Assembly: GCA_030024085.1 (NCBI GenBank)
Contig: JASEJE010000010.1
Coordinates: 1 to 64,000 of the forward strand
Direction: 5' to 3'
Length of the DNA stretch: 64,000 nucleotides
DNA from: Bacillota bacterium
GTDB taxonomy: Bacteria > Bacillota > SHA-98 > UBA4971
In this document: positions 36,815 to 46,553 of the stretch, piece after piece
How positions within the stretch are numbered: the stretch's first letter is position 1
How the letters are laid out: each line of letters begins with the position of its first letter
Translations under genes and position numbers: made by a program
Notes under the pieces: model-generated
Seen by the model: only the letters and a program-made list of their open reading frames with translations
Told to the model about the DNA's origin: nothing
The model's database searches: none

Positions 36815-36827
36815 AGAGAAAAGGAAT

Positions 36828-37841
36828 GTGAGGCTGGTTGTCATGGCACACAACGGACGTTTTCTTGCCGGAGACTTGGTATCTCGTCGGAGACTAAGGG
36901 TAAGCGGTGTCTCGCTCGTGGGCAATATAAGAGGCTACGGGCTACTTTTGGGGCTGTTGGTGCTTGGGGGAATCCTATCAATCTTGTCCCCTGTATTCCC
37001 TACCCCGGCGAACCTGCTCGACATTGTTGTGCAGTCGTCTGTCAACGGCTCGATAGCCCTAGGAATGACGTTTGTGATTGCAACCGGCGGCATTGATCTC
37101 TCGGTCGGGTCAATATGGGCACTAACTAGCATAGCAGTGGGGCTTCTTGTCAAGCACGGGTTGCCGTGGACACTAGCGATTGTATTTGGTCTCGCAGCAG
37201 GGGTAGTCTGCGGGTCAGTTACAGGGCTGCTCGTCACCAAGGGCGGAGTACCTCCCTTCATAGCGACTCTCGGGACGATGAGTATCTACAGGGGCCTAGC
37301 GTTGATTATCAGCCAGGGCTATACGATATACGGCTTCCCTCGAGGCCTCCAGTTCATTGGGTCTGGTAAGGTGTTGATGATACCAATGCCTGCAATCGTG
37401 TTAGCTATAGCGTTTCTTATTACGCGGTTCTTGTTCAGTCGCTGTGCCTTTGGGCGGCACGTAGTAGCTATAGGGGGCAACAAGGAAGCAGCTAGGCTGT
37501 GTGGCATTAACGTGAACAAGTGCGTTATGGGGGCATATGTAGTTGGCGCAGTATTGGCCACGGTGGGCGGGATAATTGCGACTGCCCGTCTTGATGCTGC
37601 AGAGCCAATTGCAGGCAATGGGGCTGAGCTTGATGCTATTGCTGCGGTCGTCATGGGGGGCACATCTCTCTCGGGTGGCGAGGCGAACATCGTAGGCACT
37701 CTCGTCGGGGCGCTTGTGATTGGTACAGTCAGGAACGGGCTAACACTCATGAATGTCCCGACTTTCTACCAGATAGCCACAGTCGGCCTGATCATAATCG
37801 CGGCTGTACTAGCGGAAAGGGCAGGCCGTTCCAGACAGTAA
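36828..37841 (+). CDS. Sugar ABC transporter permease, RbsC type
   Basis: A 337-residue inner-membrane permease of CUT2 importers, with about 8-10 hydrophobic helices. Family segments include ALGMTFVIATGGIDLSVGSI, GVPPFIATLGTMSIYRGLA and AVVMGGTSLSGGEANIVGTL. GTG 36828 or ATG 36843 may start translation; AAGGA lies just before the first. It forms the channel for the adjacent RbsA-type ATPase and binding protein. Confidence 0.92.
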   Translation: MRLVVMAHNGRFLAGDLVSRRRLRVSGVSLVGNIRGYGLLLGLLVLGGILSILSPVFPTPANLLDIVVQSSVNGSIALGMTFVIATGGIDLSVGSIWALTSIAVGLLVKHGLPWTLAIVFGLAAGVVCGSVTGLLVTKGGVPPFIATLGTMSIYRGLALIISQGYTIYGFPRGLQFIGSGKVLMIPMPAIVLAIAFLITRFLFSRCAFGRHVVAIGGNKEAARLCGINVNKCVMGAYVVGAVLATVGGIIATARLDAAEPIAGNGAELDAIAAVVMGGTSLSGGEANIVGTLVGALVIGTVRNGLTLMNVPTFYQIATVGLIIIAAVLAERAGRSRQ

Positions 37842-37962
37842 TCCGGGTTTGCGGAAGGGGGTGTGCGAGGAGCTGAGGAGATAAACCCTCTTATGGGAGA
37901 CAGTGGGAGAGGACAAATGGCGGACTAATCAGAGAACGGAGGAAAAGGAGGTCTACCAAATC

Positions 37963-39021
37963 ATGAGAACGAAGTTGTATGCCGTGTGTCTCATAGCTGC
38001 GGTGCTTGCACTTGTGGCTGGAAGTGTTCCGACTTCTTCGCAGGGTGTACCCTTCCTTTCGAAAGAGGCGTTCCTCAAGAACGGGGCTTTTCTCGAAAAC
38101 GTGCCGAAACCGAGCCGGCAATACAGAATAGCAAACATATCACGTACCTTGCTGAATGAACACTGGGTCATGAACAAAGAAGGGTTTATGGCTGCGCTTG
38201 AACATTACGGTCTTGATGGGCAGGTGTTCGCGGTCCAATCCGAACAAGACGTCATAGAGCAGGCCAACATCCTCGATACAGTGGTACGCAAAGGGTACGA
38301 TGCGGTGGTAGTATCACCAATTAGTGAGAAGAACCTACTCCCTGGTCTTGCCGAAGCTACCAAGAAGGGTATCGTGATAATCAACGTCGACACTGCAGCC
38401 ATCCTGGAAGCGGATGCAAAGGAAAAGGGCATTAAGATCGGCACTTTCATTGGGTCAGACAACTATGACGCAGGCGTAGAGGCAGCAAACTTCATTGCTG
38501 GGTGTTTGGGAGGAAAGCCGGGCAAGGTAGCAGTTGTGCGCGGCCGGCCGGGCGACACGTGTGCGATAGATAGGTCATCCGGGTTCATCGACACAGTTCG
38601 CAGGTACAATAACCTACAACTCGTGGGCGATCAATCGGGCATGTGGGACCGGATGCAAGCGCTAGATGTAACGACGAATATGTTGCGCGCGAACCCCGAT
38701 ATCGTTGGCATCTACTACAACAACGACACGATGGTCCTGGGGGGACTCCAGGCGGCGAAGAACCTCGGATATAGGGTGTTGACCGGCGCTGATGCGCACA
38801 AGTATGCAGGGCAGGCCAAGACACTTATCATCATCGGAAATGACGGAATACCAGAGGCGCTTGAGAAAGTCAAGGCGGGGGAACTAACCGGGACTATTGC
38901 GCAGAAACCCTACTTGATGGGGTATGCAGCCGTTGAGGCGGCGATTATAGCTCTCGAAGGCGGGTCGCTTCCGAAAGTGATACATACGCCAATCAAGTTG
39001 GTCACACAGTCGGACCTATAG
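37963..39021 (+). CDS. Sugar ABC transporter substrate-binding protein (periplasmic-binding-protein 4 type)
   Basis: A 352-residue exported binding protein of the RbsB/XylF-like group. A signal peptide (LYAVCLIAAVLALVAG) spans about residues 5-22, followed by the two-lobe fold with EQDVIEQANILDTVVRKGYD, VVSPISEK, GTFIGSDNYDAG and IVGIYYNNDTM. ATG 37963 has AAGGAGGT upstream, excluding the longer frame from 37903. The order ATPase-permease-binding protein is conserved for these importers. Ligand unknown; the neighbours suggest a sugar alcohol or aldopentose. Confidence 0.9.
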   Translation: MRTKLYAVCLIAAVLALVAGSVPTSSQGVPFLSKEAFLKNGAFLENVPKPSRQYRIANISRTLLNEHWVMNKEGFMAALEHYGLDGQVFAVQSEQDVIEQANILDTVVRKGYDAVVVSPISEKNLLPGLAEATKKGIVIINVDTAAILEADAKEKGIKIGTFIGSDNYDAGVEAANFIAGCLGGKPGKVAVVRGRPGDTCAIDRSSGFIDTVRRYNNLQLVGDQSGMWDRMQALDVTTNMLRANPDIVGIYYNNDTMVLGGLQAAKNLGYRVLTGADAHKYAGQAKTLIIIGNDGIPEALEKVKAGELTGTIAQKPYLMGYAAVEAAIIALEGGSLPKVIHTPIKLVTQSDL

Positions 39022-39258
39022 GTCAGGACTCGTGGGGAAGGCGCTGACATCGGTGGTTGCACTGGCACTTCCTGAAGAATGGGAAACGACAACGCGTCAC
39101 CGACCGCGGCTGGGGGCTAAGGTACGGGACCTCTAGAGGCTTTACAAGTGGCGTTCGTGGGTGGTGCCGCAGAGCTACTACGCCAGGTACCCCGGCACGG
39201 CTCCAGGAAAGCGCAGCCTTCAGGAGAAACAGAAACACCCAGCTGTGAGCGAACGTAG

Positions 39259-39305
39259 CCGAGGAGCTGGCCACGGTGGCGCGGGCCCGGCGGCTAGCTC
39301 CTCGG
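39259..39305 (+). terminator. Stem-loop after the sugar importer genes
   Basis: CCGAGGAGCTGGCC pairs with GGCTAGCTCCTCGG (one G-U pair) across an 18-nt GC-rich loop in the 319-bp gap before the epimerase gene. No T-run follows, so it could reduce read-through or protect the upstream mRNA. The rest of the gap has no recognisable gene. Confidence 0.5.
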
Positions 39306-39340
39306 CAGGAGCATAACAACTAACCCAAGGGGGTTTGAAA

Positions 39341-40177
39341 ATGAAGTACGCGGTGAGCAACTGGATTTACGGAGAAGAACCGTTGCATATTACGGCGGCG
39401 AGACTTGCGAAGCTCGGCTATGACGGGGTCGAGCTGACCGGTGAGCCATCGAGGTACAGCGTGCGGGAGACTGCCAGATTGCTTGCGGACCATGGTCTAG
39501 AGGTATCATCTGTATGCGGAATTTACACCAAGGAAAGAGACTTGACGAACCCCGAACCGAGGGCACACCAGGCCGCGGTGGACTACGTAAAGTCATGCAT
39601 CGAGTTCGCACACAAACTTAGGGCTCGCACCCTGATCCTAGTTCCTACCCCTGTAGGGAAGACCAATCCTTCAATCAATGTGAGTGAGGACTGGAAGCGG
39701 TCGGTTGAGTCGGTGCGACAAGCTGCTGAGTTTGCCTGCCAGGCTGGTGTAGTTATTGCAGTCGAGCCGATCAATAGGTATGAGACGTACCTGGTGAACA
39801 ACTGCGAGCAGGCGCTTCGGTACGCGGATGAGGTCGGGTCACCATGCGTTAAGGTGATGCTTGACACATTTCACATGAACATAGAGGAAAGGGACCTCGC
39901 GGAAGCTGTCCGAAAAGCAGGGAAAAGGCTCGTGCATGTGCATGTGGCTGACAGCAACCGCCAGTCGACTGGGCGCGGTCATACGGATTTTCAGGGGCTA
40001 GTGAGGTCCCTAGACGGGATAGGCTACTCAGGGTACCTTGTCATGGAACCGCTGCCACCAGTCGCAGATGTGTATTCAGCAGCTAGCGTTCTAGTTCCGG
40101 AAGCGACCATAGAGGGCTACGCGAGGGAGTGCATTGACTACCTTAAACTGCTGGAAGGTGGTCTACGCGGGCTCTGA
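39341..40177 (+). CDS. Sugar (phosphate) isomerase/epimerase, TIM-barrel family
   Basis: A 278-residue cytosolic enzyme of the AP endonuclease 2-like barrel family, related to ketose 3-epimerases and hydroxypyruvate isomerases. Metal and acid/base residues are visible in VIAVEPINRYE (Glu), VMLDTFHMNIEE (Asp, His), VHVADSNR (His) and LVMEPLPP (Glu). ATG 39341 follows AAGGGGG. Its place among dehydrogenases and a kinase suggests it interconverts the ketose made by them. Confidence 0.85.
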   Translation: MKYAVSNWIYGEEPLHITAARLAKLGYDGVELTGEPSRYSVRETARLLADHGLEVSSVCGIYTKERDLTNPEPRAHQAAVDYVKSCIEFAHKLRARTLILVPTPVGKTNPSINVSEDWKRSVESVRQAAEFACQAGVVIAVEPINRYETYLVNNCEQALRYADEVGSPCVKVMLDTFHMNIEERDLAEAVRKAGKRLVHVHVADSNRQSTGRGHTDFQGLVRSLDGIGYSGYLVMEPLPPVADVYSAASVLVPEATIEGYARECIDYLKLLEGGLRGL

Positions 40178-40223
40178 CGCAAGTAGTACGATATAGCGGT
40201 TGCTCTTGACTGGAGGGATTGAA

Positions 40224-41303
40224 GTGCCTAGAACTATGAGGGCAGTAGTATGTAGAGGACCTAGAGACTACGTCCTTGAAGACCGTCAGGTTCCGAGCGT
40301 GGGCAAGGGCGACGTGCTCCTTGCTGTAGAAGCGTGCGGCATCTGTGCCGGGGATGTCAAGGCGCGAGACGGGGCGGCCATGTTCTGGGGTGACGATGTC
40401 CAACCCGCGTGGATGACAGCTCCTGTGATCCCGGGGCACGAGTTTATTGGTCGCGTAGTGGAAATCGGCGCCGAAGCCCGAAGTCGGCGGCAGCTCACGG
40501 AGGGTGACAGAGTCGTCGTTGAACAGATAGTCCCATGTGGGGAGTGTAGGTATTGCAGACGGGGCCAGTACTGGATGTGTCAGGTGCATGACATATACGG
40601 GTTCAAGTCTCATCTTGACGGCGGAATGGCTGAGTTCGTGAGGGTGCCCGAGAAGGCTCTTACGTACAAGGTTCCGAGGGATTTCCCGACTGTATCAGGG
40701 GTAATGGTCGAGCCGTTAGCGTGTGCGATTCATGCGGTGGAGCGAGCGGATATTGAGCTGGGGCAAGTAGTGGTCATAGCAGGGTTGGGTGCTCTCGGGC
40801 TGTGTATGATTCAGGTCGCTCGCCTGAAGACACCCGCGCTCCTGATCGGGATCGACACAAACCCTTTCCGGCTGCACAGAGCACAGGCACTGGGTGCACA
40901 AGTCGTGTTGAACCCACGGGAACAGGACGTCGTAGCCGAGGTGATGAGCCTGACGGGCGGCTACGGTTGCGATAGGTACATTGAGGCAACGGGGGCCCCC
41001 GCTGGTGTCGTACAAGGGCTGAAAATGATAAGGAAGCTAGGCGTGATGGTTGAGTTCAGTGTCTTTGAGGTACCAACTACCGTGGATTGGAGCATCATCG
41101 GCGACCGAAAGGAGCTGGATATTCACGGAGCCCACTTAAGCCCATACACTTTTCAGTTGGCGATCGACTATCTAGCATCTGGTGTTGTCAAGGCAGAACC
41201 GTTGGTGACGCACAAGTTGCCTCTTGAGCAGTTCGAACAGGGATTCGACCTGGTTCACCGAGCTCAGGATTCCATTAAGGTAACTCTCTGGCCCACTAGC
41301 TGA
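40224..41303 (+). CDS. Zn-dependent alcohol dehydrogenase (erythritol/threitol dehydrogenase-like)
   Basis: A 359-residue medium-chain dehydrogenase with Zn motifs ACGICAGD and GHEFIGR, structural cysteines CGECRYCRRGQYWMC and the cofactor loop GLGALGLCMIQVAR. The pattern VVEQIVPC plus YWMCQVHDIYGF is most like tetritol (erythritol/L-threitol) dehydrogenases; this is recognition from memory, not a search. GTG 40224 has TGGAGGG upstream. It lies directly after the epimerase gene. Confidence 0.8.
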   Translation: MPRTMRAVVCRGPRDYVLEDRQVPSVGKGDVLLAVEACGICAGDVKARDGAAMFWGDDVQPAWMTAPVIPGHEFIGRVVEIGAEARSRRQLTEGDRVVVEQIVPCGECRYCRRGQYWMCQVHDIYGFKSHLDGGMAEFVRVPEKALTYKVPRDFPTVSGVMVEPLACAIHAVERADIELGQVVVIAGLGALGLCMIQVARLKTPALLIGIDTNPFRLHRAQALGAQVVLNPREQDVVAEVMSLTGGYGCDRYIEATGAPAGVVQGLKMIRKLGVMVEFSVFEVPTTVDWSIIGDRKELDIHGAHLSPYTFQLAIDYLASGVVKAEPLVTHKLPLEQFEQGFDLVHRAQDSIKVTLWPTS

Positions 41304-41377
41304 GTACGCGGAGGCTGATCTTGGAATCCTCAAGAACGCGACTTGCTGTGCGGGATGGTTGCGAGGAGGCGTACCAC

Positions 41378-42412
41378 GTGAAAGCAGCTGTGTACCGTGG
41401 AGTACGCGACATTCGTATAGAAGAACGGCCCGTGCCACGGGTTGGCGGGGACGGCATCTTGCTACAGGTGGAGGCGTGCGCGATCTGCGGGACGGACGTC
41501 CGAACGTTTCTCAACGGTAGCACTACGGTGACCCCTCCTCGGGTCCTAGGGCACGAGGTGTGCGGAGTGCTTCGTAGTATCCCGTCTGGAGGAAGCGACG
41601 GTCTGAGCGTCGGCGATAGAGTCACTATCGCTCCGGCGATTGGTTGCGGTTGTTGCAGGGAGTGTCAGTCGGGAGCGCCGAACATGTGCGCGAACCTGCG
41701 AACGCTCGGGTTGGACTATGATGGCGGATTCGAGGAATTCATGGTTGTTCCGGCCCAGGCACGGTTCAACCTGGTCAAGGTCCCGGATGGACTGTCTAGT
41801 GAGTACGCGACTTTGGCGGAGCCGCTTGCATGCTGCATAAACGGGCAGGAACAAGTTGGCGTTGCGTTGGGCGACGCGGTCGTTGTGATAGGGGCGGGGC
41901 CGATCGGGTGCGTGCACGTGCTGCTTGCCAAGCTTCAAGGAGCACTCAAGACAATCGTTGTCGACAAAGTGCCAGAACGCCTTGCCGTCGCCAGTGAGCT
42001 GGGGGCCACCGAAGTAGTGTGTTCGGCAGACGACGAACCTGTGGGCGCCGTTCTCAAGCTCACGGGCCAAGCGGGAGCAGACGTAGTCATAGTGGCCTGC
42101 GCATCCTCTGAGGCCCAAGCCCAAGCCTTGCAAATGTGCGGGCGGCGCGGGCGTGTGCTTCTATTCGGGGGGCTCCCTCCTGGAAGAATAGCTTCCATAG
42201 ACACCAATTTGATCCACTACAAACAGATAAGAGTGACGGGTTCTCATGCGTCGACGCCGCTACAGAACCGGCTGTCGGTAGAGCTTCTTGCGTCGAAGGT
42301 AATCCCCGCGGAAAGGCTGCTCACGCACGTTGAACCCCTTGACCGGATAAACGAGGCGTTTGACGCGGCGGTTGCGGCCACAGAGATGAAGATCGCGGTA
42401 CGAGTGAGCTAG
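41378..42412 (+). CDS. Zn-dependent dehydrogenase (sorbitol/threonine dehydrogenase-like)
   Basis: A 344-residue medium-chain dehydrogenase, the third in this module. Zn motifs: CAICGTD and GHEVCG, structural cysteines CGCCRECQSGAPNMC, and the cofactor loop GAGPIGCVHVLLAK. GTG 41378 is chosen because GAGGAGG lies 7 nt upstream; the frame from 41321 is longer but has no site. Substrate is unknown. Polyol or sugar-alcohol oxidation fits the context. Confidence 0.82.
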   Translation: MKAAVYRGVRDIRIEERPVPRVGGDGILLQVEACAICGTDVRTFLNGSTTVTPPRVLGHEVCGVLRSIPSGGSDGLSVGDRVTIAPAIGCGCCRECQSGAPNMCANLRTLGLDYDGGFEEFMVVPAQARFNLVKVPDGLSSEYATLAEPLACCINGQEQVGVALGDAVVVIGAGPIGCVHVLLAKLQGALKTIVVDKVPERLAVASELGATEVVCSADDEPVGAVLKLTGQAGADVVIVACASSEAQAQALQMCGRRGRVLLFGGLPPGRIASIDTNLIHYKQIRVTGSHASTPLQNRLSVELLASKVIPAERLLTHVEPLDRINEAFDAAVAATEMKIAVRVS

Positions 42413-42445
42413 GTTGAGGATGAGTCTCGAGCGGAGGGAAGGACT

Positions 42446-43945
42446 ATGCCACAGAAGGCCATCCTGGCCATCGACCAGGGGACGACGGGAAGTAGGGCGG
42501 TCGTCTTTGACGAAGAAGGCAAGGTAAGGGCAAAGGCGTATAAGGAGATAAACCAGATCTTCCCGCATCCGGGATGGGTGGAGCACGACCCGGAGGAGTA
42601 CATCTCTTCGGCAAGAGAGTGCGTGCTCGCTGTGCTTGACAGCTGCGGCACGGATTTGCGTATTGAAGGGGTAGGTATCACCAACCAGCGGGAGACGACT
42701 ATCGCGTGGGATAAGCGGACCGGGGAACCGATCTGCAATGCAATAGTATGGCAATGCAGACGAACTGCCCCATATTGCGAGCGCTTGATTGCGCAAGGCG
42801 CCACCGAGACTGTGCTGGAGAAGACAGGCTTGCCCATTGATGCATACTTCTCTGCGACGAAAATCCGGTGGATTCTGGACAACGTGCCCGATGCCCGGAA
42901 CCTGATCGCCCAGGGGCGCCTCGCGGTCGGCAACGTGGACTCCTGGCTCATGTGGAATCTCAGCGGAGGGAAGATACACGCAACCGACGTATCAAACGCG
43001 TCAAGAACGATGCTGTTTAACATTCACACGCTTCAATGGGACAAAGACCTCCTTCACCTTATGGATATACCGGAGGAGATACTCCCGGCCGTGTACAGCT
43101 CAAGCCACGTTTTCGGTGAGGTTTCAAGAGAATGGGGGCATTTAGCGGGCATTCCCATATGCGGAGTTGCGGGGGACCAACAGGCTGCGCTTTTCGGCCA
43201 GACCTGCTTCGAACCTGGAATGGTCAAGAACACGTACGGCACGGCACTCGCCGTCATGATGAGCACCGGTGCCGACTTGGTGAAATCCAGGAGCGGGCTG
43301 ACGACCGATCTAGCGTGGTCGATTGACGGAAGGACCGAGTACTCGCTTGAGGGAGTTGTCTTCATCGGCGGCGCGGCCGTTCAATGGCTGAGAGACGGAT
43401 TGAAGATAATCAGGGACGCGTCTGAAACGGAAGCGCTCGCGCGAGCCGTTGGGGATACCGGCGGGGTATATTTCGTACCGGCTTTCGTGGGACTCTGCGC
43501 ACCATACTGGGACATGTACGCACGGGGAACGATAGTCGGCCTAACAAGAGGCACCACGGCCCACCACCTTGCCCGCGCAACACTCGAGGCAATCGCTTAT
43601 CAGACCCGGGACTGCGTAGACGCCATGGCAAGAGATCTGGGACGGCCGGTTCGTTCGCTGAGGGTGGACGGCGGAGCCACGAAGAACGAGTTCCTGATGC
43701 AGTTCCAGGCTGACATATTGGGGATCCCGGTGGAGAGAGCGGCCAACATGGAAATGGCGGCGCAAGGGGCAGCTTACCTGGCGGGGCTGGCCGCCGGGGT
43801 ATGGGGGTCGAAGGACACGATCTCGAAGCTTTGGAAGTGCGATAAGGTTTTCACCCCCTCGATGGCGGAGGCGCAGCGCGAGGAGCTGTACGCCGGCTGG
43901 CAACGCGCTGTGAGCAGAGCCAGAGAATGGGTTCAGAAAGCGTAG
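42446..43945 (+). CDS. FGGY-family carbohydrate kinase, glycerol kinase-like
   Basis: A 499-residue ATP-dependent kinase highly similar in pattern to GlpK: AIDQGTTGSRAVVFDEEG, FPHPGWVEHDPEE, GITNQRETTIAWD, NASRTMLFNIHTLQWD, GVAGDQQAALFGQTCF and LRVDGGATKNEFLMQ. It phosphorylates glycerol or a related polyol/ketose. ATG 42446 follows GGAGGGAAGG. The neighbours (polyol dehydrogenases, epimerase, importer) make a C4-C6 polyol or ketose as likely as glycerol. No glycerol-3-phosphate dehydrogenase is present. Confidence 0.88.
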   Translation: MPQKAILAIDQGTTGSRAVVFDEEGKVRAKAYKEINQIFPHPGWVEHDPEEYISSARECVLAVLDSCGTDLRIEGVGITNQRETTIAWDKRTGEPICNAIVWQCRRTAPYCERLIAQGATETVLEKTGLPIDAYFSATKIRWILDNVPDARNLIAQGRLAVGNVDSWLMWNLSGGKIHATDVSNASRTMLFNIHTLQWDKDLLHLMDIPEEILPAVYSSSHVFGEVSREWGHLAGIPICGVAGDQQAALFGQTCFEPGMVKNTYGTALAVMMSTGADLVKSRSGLTTDLAWSIDGRTEYSLEGVVFIGGAAVQWLRDGLKIIRDASETEALARAVGDTGGVYFVPAFVGLCAPYWDMYARGTIVGLTRGTTAHHLARATLEAIAYQTRDCVDAMARDLGRPVRSLRVDGGATKNEFLMQFQADILGIPVERAANMEMAAQGAAYLAGLAAGVWGSKDTISKLWKCDKVFTPSMAEAQREELYAGWQRAVSRAREWVQKA

Positions 43946-44114
43946 CTTTCTCAGGGGTTGCAGTCCGGGGATCTCCGATAGAGGCTACAAGACGGATCCA
44001 GCCGGGTTTGCTGCATTCGCGGATTGTGGTAAATTCGTACTGGCCAGAACTGGTGGTCAAAGATAGGCCTCTTCTATCGAATCCTAGACATCCGTCGTTG
44101 GCGGTGCATCAGCG

Positions 44115-45143
44115 TTGAGCGATCTCAGACGTCTTCGTGACCTCGTCCGTGTGGCAAAACTGTACTATGAGGCCAACATGTCTGAGCAAGAAATCGCGTC
44201 GTCTTGCGGTGTGTCACGATCGAGCGTGTCCCGCATGCTTGCGGAAGCGAAGCGCAGAGGAATCGTCACCATATCGTTCACTGGCTGGAACCGGCAGGGT
44301 ACCACTGAGGCCAAGGAACTGCGATTCACGTACGGGCTCAAAGAGGTCGTTCTCGTTCCCAAGATCGGTGGCGGCTCCGATGTGAGGCTAAAAGAGAGAC
44401 TTGGCGCCGCCGCCGCGGCTTACGTGTCTGAGATAATCCGGCCAGGACAGATGGTAGGGGTATCCTGGGGAACCACGCTGCTCGAAGTGGCTCTGAAGTT
44501 GCGGGCTCGCAGGATACCCGGGTTGTCAGTGGTGCAACTCAACGGCAGTGTGGGTAAAGGCGGGGCTTCCTATTTGGGAGCACAAGTGCTCCAAATGATC
44601 GCGGCGAAACTCGGTGCGAAGGCGGTCCTGTTCCCCGCGCCGGCCATTGTTGGGGACCCATCCTTGAGTGAGGCGCTCATGAACGATGTGTCCATCACCG
44701 AGACGCTGGAAGCCGCAAGGGGATGCGACGTGGCTATCTTCACAGTGGGTGTTGTGGATCCCGGGTGTGTACTCGTGGCGGCGGGTTATCTGACGGCGAA
44801 TGACATAAGGCGGCTCCAGGAGCGCGGAGCGGTAGGGGACATCTGTTCGCGGTTCTTCGACAGCCAAGGCAGGATTTGTGATGCAGAGCTCGACAGGCGC
44901 ACTCTTGGTCTGTGCCTTTCAGACCTTGCGGCGATCCCCCTCAAGATACTCGTCGCGGGCGGAAGACATAAGATCGCGGGCATACTAGCGGCTCTTCGTG
45001 CTGGGTATGCCGATGTCTTGATAACGGACGAGACGACGGCTTCGGGCCTAAGAGACCTGGCTGAAGGCGAACTGTCCGGTGCGGAGAGCGCCAGGCCGAG
45101 TGTTGGTTGTGATGGCGGGTTGCTCCGCAACGAAGGGGCTTGA
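44115..45143 (+). CDS. SorC-family transcriptional regulator 1
   Basis: A 342-residue regulator. The N-terminal helix-turn-helix (MSEQEIASSCGVSRSSVSRM) is followed by a SorC sugar-phosphate-binding domain with VGVSWGTTLLEVA, VGDICSRFFDSQG and VAGGRHKIAGILAALRAGY. Such proteins respond to a phosphorylated sugar. The TTG start at 44115 lacks a clear ribosome site. It is the first of three SorC paralogues in a row between the polyol module and the BMC operon. Confidence 0.88.
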   Translation: MSDLRRLRDLVRVAKLYYEANMSEQEIASSCGVSRSSVSRMLAEAKRRGIVTISFTGWNRQGTTEAKELRFTYGLKEVVLVPKIGGGSDVRLKERLGAAAAAYVSEIIRPGQMVGVSWGTTLLEVALKLRARRIPGLSVVQLNGSVGKGGASYLGAQVLQMIAAKLGAKAVLFPAPAIVGDPSLSEALMNDVSITETLEAARGCDVAIFTVGVVDPGCVLVAAGYLTANDIRRLQERGAVGDICSRFFDSQGRICDAELDRRTLGLCLSDLAAIPLKILVAGGRHKIAGILAALRAGYADVLITDETTASGLRDLAEGELSGAESARPSVGCDGGLLRNEGA

Positions 45144-45145
45144 AC

Positions 45146-46096
45146 ATGGGCATAGTGGATAACGACGAGCTGTGCGGGAGAGTGGCCAGGCTATACTACG
45201 GGGACGAACTGACTCAGGCAGAGATCGCTCAGCTGCTGGGGGTTTCTCGGTCCGTGGTCTCCAGATGTCTCTCTAGAGCTCTGGCGAGGCGCCTCGTTCA
45301 AATCGAGGTGCTTGACCCTGAGGAGGTCTGCAGGGAGCGGGCTGAGATCATCAGACAGCTATTCGGGCTACGGAAGGTGATAGTCGTACCGAACTCCGAG
45401 GACGACGACGATCAAGAAGCGAAACAGGCCCTGAGCGATGCAGCGACGGCATATCTCGATGGCATAGTCCGCGATGGCAGCGTGATAGCGGTTTCCTGGG
45501 GCACGACCATGTACGAGGTGGCCAAGCGCCTCGTCCCGCGACGCCTCTCCGGGGTCAGGGTCGTTCAATTGAACGGGAACGCTAGAGCAAGCCGGACTCA
45601 CGAAAACGCCGCGACCATATTGATGAACTTCGCCCAGGCCTACTCCGCGGAGTCGTATTCGCTGCCGGTTCCCGCCGTCACCCGCAGCAGGGCCTTGTCC
45701 GCTCAGCTGCTCGCCGACCCGACCATCAGCTTTACCATCGACCTGGCGAGACAGGCGGACATTGCCATCTTCAGCATTGGCTTCCCCGACGCGCGCTCGA
45801 TCTTGGTGGAAGCCGGGTACGTCACTGTCCAGGAAATAGCGGAGCTCGTTGCCCACGGGGCGGTGGGCGACGTCTGCTCGAGGTACTTCGGCATGAACGG
45901 GGAAGTCATCGATCCCGACCTCGACGCGCGGACGATAGGGATCGGCCTCGACGATCTCCGGAACAAGGAACACTCCATCGGGGTCGCTGCCGGCGCCCAC
46001 AAGGCGCGAGGGATTGTGGGTGCTGCCAGGGGCGGGTATGTGAACACGCTCATCATAGACGAACTCGCGGCCCTCGAGATGATGCGCCTCGTCTGA
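45146..46096 (+). CDS. SorC-family transcriptional regulator 2
   Basis: A 316-residue SorC regulator: HTH LTQAEIAQLLGVSRSVVSRC, effector domain with IAVSWGTTMYEVAKRL, VGDVCSRYFGMNGE and GAHKARGIVGAARGGYV. ATG 45146 starts two bases after the stop codon of SorC 1 (45141-45143), so translation is likely coupled. The two probably form a co-expressed pair with different effectors or operators. Confidence 0.88.
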   Translation: MGIVDNDELCGRVARLYYGDELTQAEIAQLLGVSRSVVSRCLSRALARRLVQIEVLDPEEVCRERAEIIRQLFGLRKVIVVPNSEDDDDQEAKQALSDAATAYLDGIVRDGSVIAVSWGTTMYEVAKRLVPRRLSGVRVVQLNGNARASRTHENAATILMNFAQAYSAESYSLPVPAVTRSRALSAQLLADPTISFTIDLARQADIAIFSIGFPDARSILVEAGYVTVQEIAELVAHGAVGDVCSRYFGMNGEVIDPDLDARTIGIGLDDLRNKEHSIGVAAGAHKARGIVGAARGGYVNTLIIDELAALEMMRLV

Positions 46097-46553
46097 GAGC
46101 CTCTTGAGCTCTGCTTCCAAGAGTCCTTGGTGCCGCTCTGGTCTGGGGACAATCCTACGACATCGCAGAGGTGACCCTCCAAGGGGCGTGGTTGGGTTCA
46201 GAGCGGGTGCGGTTGGGTTCAGAGCCCCCGCGACCCGCCGGGGACACCTCCGAAAAAAGTCTCAGGGAAGTACGGTCTCGTTGAAGGATTTCGGGGCAGA
46301 GCGAAGAATATACGACATCGAGCACAGATGTGCGCATATGGGCACGCATGTGCGCGAGCGCAAGGCCGTGGGGTCATGTAGTGGGTTGCGGCTCACCGGG
46401 CACTCGTGAGCGCTGGGCCGGGTCATCTTCGCCAGCGTTGCGCGGCGTGTCGAGCGCGGCCTGCGAGCCGGCGGTCAAGCGGGATCCCATCACCATCAAG
46501 ATCAAGCGCGCTCCGGGCGCGCGGCACTGAAGGCAACGCCCGGAAGTGAGGGT
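46097..46553 (+). promoter_or_regulatory. Control region before SorC 3 and the BMC operon
   Basis: This 457-bp gap has no gene. It holds two perfect copies of GGTTGGGTTCAGAGC at 46190 and 46211, spaced 21 bp (two helical turns), and a near-palindrome GTGCGCATATGGGCAC at 46330 overlapping repeats of ATGTGCGC. These look like operator sites for one of the SorC proteins. No clear -35/-10 pair was identified. Confidence 0.5.

Noticed and set aside
42446-43945. Confident call as glycerol kinase
   Set aside because: Motifs are GlpK-like, but the neighbouring genes handle polyols and ketoses and no glycerol facilitator or glycerol-3-phosphate dehydrogenase is present, so the substrate is left open.
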